A DNA stretch of 15,025 bases. Origin: Saccoglossus kowalevskii. Lineage: Eukaryota; Hemichordata; Enteropneusta; Harrimaniidae. The DNA lies in NCBI RefSeq assembly GCF_000003605.2, contig NW_003113969.1:134900-149924 (forward strand). The letters are read 5' to 3'. This document shows, piece after piece, positions 8,725 through 15,025 of the stretch (positions are counted from its first letter, which is position 1; every line of letters begins with the position of its first letter). The notes under the pieces are model-generated. The model was not told the DNA's origin, made no database searches, and saw only the letters and a list, made by a program, of their open reading frames with translations. The translations under genes and the position numbers were made by a program.

Positions 8725-11700
8725 CTGGAAAAAGAAAAATTGGATATTTATTTAAACCTACGTTTGGATGGACAGTGCACACTAAATTATCCTACCATGC
8801 ATGGAACAATTTGTTTGACAAAAAGACATTTCAGCTCGCATATTTGACTATGGTAAATGTGATGTCTTGTCTACACACAAGTTAATAATAACTACTCACT
8901 TTTATATGTTCAAATTCTGGTCAGAAAATATTTAAAACAAGTATGAATTCATTGTCACGTGTGAACAGCACTCTCTATTGATAGGTTCTAGATATCGCAA
9001 ACAATACTGAAATTGCTGTAGCTTTGGTTTTGAAAACTGACATGTTTAGAGACAGAATATTATTAAGCCCTCATTCAAACGAATCTACAAGACTTAAAAT
9101 CCTTTTTACTAATTAATGAAGTACAGGAATTTGTTTCATAAAAAATAAATACTTTCCACAAAATGTGAAAATTTGGTGTTATATCATGTTCTTCAATACA
9201 AAGCTACTCGCCTGAAATTCAAATTTCCTTTTAGCACCACACTGACAGGCAGGAATTTCTTCATCTTTGGGAATGTTCTCACTAGAAACCCATAATGGCT
9301 TACCACCTCTGTTGTATCGGAGAACCTATACAAAATGGAATCAACATTGTCAAGGATCAGTATGCATACAGACGAATTTCCATGTACAAACTCAAATCAG
9401 TGCAGTTTGACAATTGCATAGTAATCCTTTTGTATTTTTAATTAAATGAACTAAAATATAATAGTTTTTAGACATTACACACATCGACTCAAAATAAGTC
9501 CGAGACAATGTAGCTGATGATTATTAAAAATATGGCTGATGCTGATTACTATAAATGTAAGAAAATCACACTAGTCTTCATCTGGTGATGAAAAACATGT
9601 GGCACCCATATGGTGACAGATTCTTATGGATACAATATTGTAACGGGTTGTATACCTTTGATAAGCTTCCAATTATTGTTTCAGTAAATAACCAAACAAA
9701 ACAAATAGACCATTTTCTGTACACTGTGAGAATCACGCGTTATGCGTGAAATCGAACGTAAAAACAGGACAAACAAAGGTCATAGCGTCGTAGTCGCGTC
9801 AAACATCGCATGGGATTCGACAAACGCGAAAGTATTTCGGGGACATTTCCATGCTTAATAATGTGCTGTCCACATTTGATGATAGGCAATTTCGATTAAG
9901 TGAAGGTATTCGGAAGCAATATTCCTCTGTCGAAGATCGGCCGGTCAATGTAAGCTGCGAAATAAAGAAATTCTACTTCAAAATCAAATCGTTCGATTTT
10001 TGCGGCAGACGTTCGACGCGCGTCTTTCATGCATCTCGCGAGATCTCACAATTGTTCGGAAAATCACCTATTGATATCGCTGCTCATGTAGAGCTGAAAT
10101 GAGTTTCCACTGTAACAAAAAAAAAATCACCGGAGTGCTTTGCTCATACATGTAAAAAAAGCATCCACTTTGAGTGCATATTTCACCTGTTCTGGTTCAT
10201 GATTTATTCTTTTCTGAAAAACAGTAAACTGTTCATCATTCTCGTGCAATGCCATCCTTTCCAAATCATGATCAGTCAGTCCTCTGTCTTTCATCACTGA
10301 TTTTGCCTCCTCAGATTCCATGAATTCTGCATATTCTTTCATTTTATCCGCCTCGCATTTCTCATTTTCTTCAGGTTCTTCATACTCTTCCGCTTCTGTG
10401 ACAATCTCATATTCTGGAAACAGCAATTTACTGACATTCATTTCACATCCTGCAAGAGAACAAAGAAAGTACTGTAATGCAGAACACCTCCAGTGATTAA
10501 AGTCAATGTGATCACCATGTGAAATGATAAAACACTGAAGCTAGTCCACACTGAAGGTTGTGGTGTCTAAACACTTGTTTATAAAACCAAACATGTTTGC
10601 ATTTGTCTACAGCAGCTGCATTATTTCACAAACTTGTAAGCCAGGTTGTTTAAATGTTAAAGTTTTTAATCGCTACCCATTTCAGTATCTGACTATTCTT
10701 TTGTGCTGGCAACAATTCCATATTTGTAGTATTAGTAGCGAATGTAAATGACAAGTATATCCATGGTCAAAATAACTAATATTAATTAATAGTACCGCTT
10801 TATTGAAAGGTTAAATGACAGTGTTTAAACTAAAATTAATTATTGTTATGACGGTGTTATGATTTTGATCATGAAAACTGCTACCCTGCAACATTCTTTG
10901 AAATCTTCGTAGTGGTGTTTGTTAAAACTTAGCCTTCATCTTCATCATACTAGTATATCAAATGTCCTACTATATTTAGATGAGGGTTCTCAAATTTAAA
11001 AATGAAATTGTGTACATGCTTGTGATAAAATAAAAATGCACTGTGTTCAAGTGTAGAACGCTCATAGGATTAAATTAATCTTGATTATAATATTTCACAC
11101 AATTCTGTCACACAAAATTTTGAATTTAAATTCTAAATCTATATATATTTGAAAATGATTTGTCCACTCACTGCATTTGACCAAGCAGTTTTCATTGTAA
11201 TCTAGCTATGGGTTGTCTATAAATGACACGTAGTCGCAAAAGTTGTCTGAAGTTGGAATTCTGCAATGTATGGCAAAGCTCACACATATTACACTAGAAT
11301 GTTTCAGGGGAAATTGATAGGACGATAGTGATTTTCATGATTGGTTTATTTTACAATGCCCACTGTAGATTGTTCTGATTAAATAACCTATCAAAGTACT
11401 GCGCATTTCATAAAGGCATGAATTTGTTTTATATTAATATTCATATTTTATGGCTTGGCTTTTAACAAAATGCAAGACCTTCAATCAGAGGGAGGGGGGG
11501 GTTGTTTGGTTTATACAGATTAGAATAAAAATACTTTTGGCATTTTGGCATTTGCTCTACCGGTATGTAGTGTCATATATATTTTGTTTAAAAATGGATG
11601 TTTTTCTCCTCTCATAACAAGTTTTTGTTTAGTTATGGTACACTGTGTTATTATTTATGATTATCAAACATGATAACTGCAACAACCTCAAGTAGGTGTT

Positions 11701-14037
11701 AATGTAGATTGAGACGCGCCTGTGCTTTTCCATTATAAACACCAATAAACAATGGTTATTTCCAAGGGAGGAGGAAGTCTCCTGAAATACCGGTACCGTA
11801 CCAGGAATTGTGGGAATTTACATCTTCCTTCCATGACAATGTTTTGATTGATTTATTTATCCTAAATCTGACTGACTGCGAGTGTTAAAACAAGAGATAA
11901 CTTTGCCAAAGATACAGATTCACAAAAGTGGTGTTTTTTCCATTTTTGATTCTGAACAATTTTAAAAAAAACAAAAACAAATAGTGACTAACAGTGAATA
12001 ACACTATGATGTCGCCATTTGGTTTTTCAGGTATTCAAAAAAATTAGCTTCCGTGCGGCATTTTGATTTTGTTAAAATGTGGCCTGAATGTTCTAAAACG
12101 TCATCTGAAAAATAGATGCCACTTCACAGTGACACTAAAAATTGTTTTTGTTTTTTAGCAAAAGGGGTTTCCTACTACTTTAATGAGCACAGGAAATGCA
12201 CATCATGAATAAATTAGCATTTTTTTCTTTAACTAATAAAGTGTAGGCAAGTTTCGCCCATGGCTTCTTTATAGCCAATGGAAGCGTCCTTTTGGAGGTA
12301 TCAGGACGATCCGGCCCTGGTCGGTTGCGGCCCTGGTAAAAAAAAAGACGATCCGGCCCTGGTTTAGACGTTCCGGCCCCAGAACAGTTTGGTCGATCCG
12401 GCCCTGGTATAAATTATATTTGATACGTGTTCATATCTAATGTTATTAATATATTAAATACACAACGAATGATTGACTATCTTGTTTAACAACTTATTTT
12501 TCGTCTTTTGCAGGGAATTTTCACGGTTTAACACCATATTTTACACAATGCAACAGATGTTTTTCATTTACTCGCCGCCGCCTTTGTACTAAACACTGTA
12601 TGGCCGGATGTGATTTACACTGTGCACATGGACATGTGTAGGCCCGCAGACAGATAACTTGAATACACATCTAATACAATCCGTTTTAGTCAGGGTTCGA
12701 ATACACATTTGTGGTTTGTCATGTAATGAATTAAGAACGTTAATCAACAGAGGAAGGTTTATGTAGCGGTTTATGTCGGCAGACAAAATAGTTTTATTGG
12801 TCTATCAGTAAATAAACAAATTAACTGTTTCTTTGCATGTTGTGCTTCTGGTTGTTGAGCAATACATTTCAGTTCCGCTCAGGGTCCGCATTTTTGTTGT
12901 TCGTTTGAATGTGTTTCCATGGGGAATTACGTGAATAAATTAAGAACAGAAGTCGGAACGTAACAATGTAGCAAGATGCCTCACTTTGTCGCCATGTTAA
13001 ATTCACGACTTCTCGTACTTTATACGCAAAATTACGAACAATGACCTGTCGGTTGGCAGCAGATCATTGTTTAAAGAAAAACAATTCACAGCTAAAAGAA
13101 GGTGTTAACAACTTGAATAGAAGTGAGTATGTGACTGATGATACTGCCTGTACGCAAGTGGTCAATATTATGAACAATGACGAAAAATAAGTTGTTAAAC
13201 AAGATAGTCAAACATTCGTGTATTTAATATATTAACATTAGATATGATCGAACACGTATCGAATATAATTTATACCAGGGCCGGATCGACCAAATTGTTT
13301 TGGGGCCGGAACGTCTTTTTTTTACCAGGGCCGCAACCGACCAGGGCCGGATCGTCTAGAAATCCTTTTGGATATGAACGAACTGTGTGAATTTTCCGGT
13401 GTAACTGTTTTATAAATGTCAATAAATTTATGCCTTCATGAAATGCATGAACAGTACCATTTGGAGGAGTACTTGTATTCAATGATTTATAAACGACTAA
13501 CAAAGAATGCCAACCTTGATTGCCACAATTTATTTTATGTCCGTCTCTCCAATCGACTGTTTGATGGTCACGACTACAATATGTAACTTTGTGGCATTTC
13601 CCACACTGTTTTGGCCCAGCACATCCACAAACCACGCACAGTTTTTGGCCAAAATCGTCTGGACTGAGTAGACCTCCATTTTCTTTTTCCTCTGGTGGTT
13701 CAAAATCATAGAATTCATTTATTCTTGGTAACTGACATCTAAATACGACAATGGGTGGGCTGTTCGAGGAAGAATAACATTGAGGATTCCGACAACAAAA
13801 AATGAATACCGTTCTGTGAAAACACGATTCTTTCTCCGTGACGGGAGCGTAAACTTGCAAGAGGAAAACACATTGTTTCTTGCAATTATGGCACTGAAGA
13901 AGGTTTTCTGCGGGTAGATTTTTCAACCGCAACCACGACGGTTTACCTCCGACCTTACTCGGAAAAAATTTACTGTTCAGACGCCAGCAGTCGACTTTCT
14001 CGACAAACCCGAGCTCAGTGTCTATGGGCGACGCCAT
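8566..14037 (-). CDS. PDCD2: PDCD2 (programmed cell death protein 2), complete, 4 exons
   Basis: Exons 14037-13515, 10449-10187, 9325-9212 and 8724-8566 join in frame into 352 residues, close to the 344 of human PDCD2. Residues about 1-115 form the N-terminal zinc-binding part (C49, C52, C81/C82, C87). A MYND finger follows at 134-171 with C134, C137, C145, C148, C154, H158, H167 and C171; the histidine at the sixth ligand is normal for PDCD2. An acidic stretch lies at about 193-207, and the PDCD2 C-terminal domain holds [47 protein letters not shown] and EYVWKQD. In this family (fly Zfrp8, yeast Tsr4) the protein is a dedicated chaperone for ribosomal protein uS5 in 40S biogenesis. ATG 14037 was chosen because [14 protein letters not shown] fits the family start and the longer reading frame to 14154 runs through the divergent promoter. 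Confidence 0.96.
8725..9211 (-). other. PDCD2: PDCD2 intron 3, GC-AG type
   Basis: The intron begins GCGAGT and ends TTTTTCCAG on the minus strand. No other feature is seen inside. Confidence 0.75.
9212..9325 (-). CDS. PDCD2: PDCD2 exon 3: [12 protein letters not shown] / [12 protein letters not shown]
   Basis: The acceptor is TTTTGTATAG. Thirty-eight codons in phase 0 encode the RY.RGG.PLW..ENIP and CxCGAKRxFEFQ blocks (residues 263-300), diagnostic of PDCD2. The donor reads CAG|GCGAGT, so the next intron uses GC rather than GT. Confidence 0.95.
9726..10085. promoter_or_regulatory. CpG-dense patch, possible intragenic promoter
   Basis: About 35 CpG dinucleotides occur in 360 bases inside a CpG-poor, AT-rich locus. 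It includes the palindrome CACGCGTTATGCGTG and TCTCGCGAGA. A plus-strand open frame at 9851-10102 (83 codons, ending [14 protein letters not shown]) overlaps it. I do not recognise the protein. It could be an unmethylated island, an alternative promoter or a young insertion. Confidence 0.4.
10034..10043. promoter_or_regulatory. TCTCGCGAGA palindrome
   Basis: A perfect match to the ten-base palindromic core promoter element bound by BANP (also linked to ZBTB33/Kaiso) in animals, set in the CpG-dense part of PDCD2 intron 2. Confidence 0.5.
10187..10449 (-). CDS. PDCD2: PDCD2 exon 2: start of the C-terminal domain
   Basis: The acceptor is TTCTCTTGCAG and the donor EPEQ codons then CAG|GTGAAA, a strong site. 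Residues 175-262 include LLFPEYEIV, an E-rich stretch, and [19 protein letters not shown], matching the FP-E-x-EIV and KHE...D..F..F blocks of PDCD2. Starts in phase 1, ends in phase 0. Confidence 0.94.
12297..13362. mobile_element. Non-autonomous DNA transposon with ~200-bp terminal inverted repeats
   Basis: Left arm 12305-12505 and right arm 13179-13356 are inverted copies, differing mainly by an extra ~20-base subrepeat on the left. TCCTTTTGGA occurs at 12287-12296 and 13363-13372 and may be a 10-base target duplication. The 673-base interior has no transposase; its longest frame is 65 codons. Long arms plus a 9-10-base duplication suggest a Mutator-like or foldback element, but the outermost 6-8 bases do not pair well, so the class is tentative. 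Confidence 0.8.
12305..12407. repeat. Subterminal repeats inside the transposon's left arm
   Basis: GACGATCCGGCCCTGG appears at 12305-12320 and 12347-12362, with variants GACGTTCCGGCCCC at 12367-12380 and CGATCCGGCCCTGG at 12394-12407. The right arm carries the same set minus one copy, inverted. Such iterated subterminal motifs are typical transposase binding sites. Confidence 0.75.
13515..14037 (-). CDS. PDCD2: PDCD2 exon 1: N-terminal zinc domain and MYND finger
   Basis: It encodes residues 1-174 and ends in phase 1 after GNQ. The proposed donor is CAAG|GTTGGC, which is weak. Another phase-1 GT near 13458 (AATG|GTACTG) would add about 18 residues. The shorter exon is preferred because the linker to the conserved LLFPEYEIV then stays short. 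The reading frame stays open to 13270, but the extra protein is not PDCD2-like and finally runs into a transposon. Confidence 0.88.
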
Positions 14038-14040
14038 CTT
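14031..14040 (-). promoter_or_regulatory. YY1-type motif overlapping the PDCD2 start codon
   Basis: The minus strand reads AAGATGGCGT, where the ATG is the PDCD2 start. AAGATGGCG is the core of the YY1 site often found just downstream of transcription starts in housekeeping genes. It fits with a very short 5' UTR. Confidence 0.45.
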
Positions 14041-14156
14041 GAATAAAATAGGTTTCCCTGACCCTAACCTCGAATTTAATTGGTTGTTATTCGTCATGTG
14101 ATGAATTCGTGACCTCGTCAAGATACACAAACAGAGACGTACATATTCGTTCAAAC
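14038..14156. promoter_or_regulatory. Divergent promoter between PDCD2 and the downstream plus-strand gene
   Basis: Only 119 bases separate the two start codons, so both 5' UTRs and the promoter must fit here or overlap the genes. Visible elements are ATTGG (inverted CCAAT box) near 14080, GTCATGTGA (E-box-like) near 14095 and GTGACCTCGTCA near 14110. There is no clear TATA box, as is usual for housekeeping bidirectional promoters. Confidence 0.65.
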
Positions 14157-14213
14157 ATGGAAAATTTGAGCCTGAATGACTTCAGATTGGGCACTGGGGA
14201 CCTTGTCCAGCAG
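14157..14213 (+). CDS. First coding exon of a divergent gene, possibly TP53RK/Bud32-like
   Basis: ATG at 14157 opens 19 codons, MENLSLNDFRLGTGDLVQQ, before a CAG|GTAATT donor in phase 0. It faces PDCD2 head to head. LVQQ at an exon end resembles the LVKQ-GAEARV start of the KEOPS kinase TP53RK (Bud32), which phosphorylates and works with Kae1/OSGEP in t6A tRNA modification. The glycine-rich loop would be in the next exon, which I do not see in the window. An in-frame ATG at 14109 would lengthen the protein but lies inside the promoter. Existence as an exon is moderately supported; the identity is a weak inference. Confidence 0.4.
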
Positions 14214-15025
14214 GTAATTATACTCCAACATATTTATAAATCCTTCTTTGAAGCCTATGTGCATTGCGGTGTAAGGAATACCGTACAACAAACGCAAATT
14301 TGGCGTGATCTGTCTGGGCGTTTCGTTCATTCTGATTCAGACACTACGTATATAGTATATTGTGGGATCTATATTGTGACCATGTATGTTTATAACAACA
14401 TAGATAACACCGTAATGTACATATGACACATTTATATTATTATAAAGTCGTTGTAGACGTGATTATTTTAGTGCTCGTGAAACAATGACGTTGAGGGCAT
14501 AGACATTTTAAAAATCAACTTCAGATCACTATTGGGATCAGTCATGGAACTGAATCTAGTGTCCTGTCTGAACCTCATTGTCAGAATTTGATTATTTACA
14601 TTCAGCAACAACTAACACACTGCGATGTATCCTGCTGTAACAAAATGAGGTAGATGTATGCAATAACTTTTCAGTTCTGGTCACCAATAGTTTTTTGTTT
14701 GGTTCATCTTTTTTCGTCAAAATCAGTGTGTATCAATTTTCTGCATATCTACCACATTTTGCTATAGCAGGATCCATGGTAGTGTTCGAGTGAATTAACA
14801 GTTAATGACAACACTAGGTGGAGAGTGCTTATGTACACCAGATCACGATAGGTTATATGACAATGTACATGTGGACAAGCTTTAGATGGTGGTGCATTAA
14901 TACATGGAGACCTGATGATTCCGATGACTGTCCAAGGTCTGACATTTTCGAGATATGTGTCCTTCAGAAGTTTAGCTCTAGTATGGGGTACAAATTTGAT
15001 CTTCGCTATGCAAGAACATTTTCTT
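14214..15025 (+). other. Intron after the first exon of the divergent gene
   Basis: No clear second exon before the window ends. It contains the fold-back repeat and a short TP53RK-like peptide near 14870-14915 discussed in the findings. Confidence 0.4.
14611..14789. repeat. Fold-back (MITE-like) inverted repeat in the intron of the divergent gene
   Basis: ATGTATCCTGCTGTAACAAA..ATGAGGTAGATGTATGC (from 14625) pairs with GCATATCTACCACATTTTGC..TATAGCAGGATCCAT (to 14777). Pairing continues weakly outward with AACAC on the left and GTGTT on the right. No clear target duplication or coding capacity. Confidence 0.65.

Larger units (their letters stand above)
9326..10186 (-). other. PDCD2: PDCD2 intron 2
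   Basis: It starts GTGAAA and ends TTTTGTATAG. The part at about 9726-10085 is strikingly CpG-dense (separate entry); the rest is ordinary AT-rich sequence. Confidence 0.8.
10450..13514 (-). other. PDCD2: PDCD2 intron 1 (3065 bp)
   Basis: It holds a transposon with long inverted repeats at 12297-13362 and a G run at 11489-11501. No exon of another gene is recognised in the remaining 10450-12296 stretch. Confidence 0.75.

Noticed and set aside
9851-10102. Ankyrin-repeat gene suggested by GKSPIDIAA
   Set aside because: Only one partial ankyrin-like match with no helix pair before it; kept only as part of the CpG-patch observation.
10560-10751. Plus-strand 63-codon frame in PDCD2 intron 1
   Set aside because: No recognisable domain, AT-rich, no promoter or splice support.
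12589-12786. 65-codon frame inside the transposon as a transposase
   Set aside because: Too short and without any transposase motif; the element is judged non-autonomous.
13530-13718. Minus-strand 62-codon frame
   Set aside because: It overlaps PDCD2 exon 1 in another frame.
14038-14154. Longer PDCD2 N-terminus from an upstream in-frame ATG at 14154
   Set aside because: The added residues are not family-like and lie in the divergent promoter; [14 protein letters not shown] is a typical PDCD2 start.
1-15025. CRISPR arrays, bacterial operons, phage or virus genes, tRNA or rRNA genes
   Set aside because: No regularly spaced repeats, operon layout, viral protein or cloverleaf sequence was seen on either strand.

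Overview
The window looks like nuclear DNA of an invertebrate animal. It is AT-rich, the genes are split by GT-AG introns of several hundred to about 3000 bases, AATAAA polyadenylation signals follow the stop codons, and the introns carry MITE-like inverted repeats. There is no bacterial gene layout. A repeat built around CAAAATGGCC / GGCCATTTTG is of a kind I associate with marine invertebrates such as molluscs, but the phylum is an inference.

Three genes can be supported. (1) On the plus strand, from the left edge to 6978, lies the 3' part of a gene of the KptA/Tpt1 (tRNA 2'-phosphotransferase 1, TRPT1) superfamily. Seven exons join in frame with consistent phases. The first visible exon is the C-terminal end of one KptA domain. 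It is followed by an exon made of three 22-residue K/E/Q-rich repeats, and then by four exons that rebuild a second KptA C-terminal (ADP-ribosyltransferase) lobe, without an N-terminal lobe and with altered active-site motifs. The gene therefore appears to encode a tandem, partly degenerate KptA protein. (2) On the minus strand, 14037 down to 8566, is a complete four-exon PDCD2 gene (352 residues; MYND finger plus PDCD2 C-terminal domain), a chaperone-type factor for the small-subunit ribosomal protein uS5. (3) On the plus strand at 14157 is a short coding first exon facing away from PDCD2 with only 119 bases between the two start codons. Its end (GDLVQQ followed by a phase-0 donor) resembles the start of the TP53RK/Bud32 kinase, but this is tentative.

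Layout: 1-621 intron with a repeat cluster; 622-6978 KptA-like gene; 6979-8565 tail-to-tail intergenic segment with inverted repeats, a TTAA-flanked MITE and another copy of the GGCC repeat; 8566-14037 PDCD2, whose intron 1 holds a non-autonomous transposon with about 200-base terminal inverted repeats and whose intron 2 holds a CpG-dense patch with a TCTCGCGAGA element; 14038-14156 shared divergent promoter; 14157-15025 start of the third gene, with a fold-back repeat in its intron.

PDCD2, the KptA family and (if confirmed) TP53RK all belong broadly to ribosome or tRNA biology. The sequence gives no direct evidence that they act together. The most unusual item is the tandem KptA gene.
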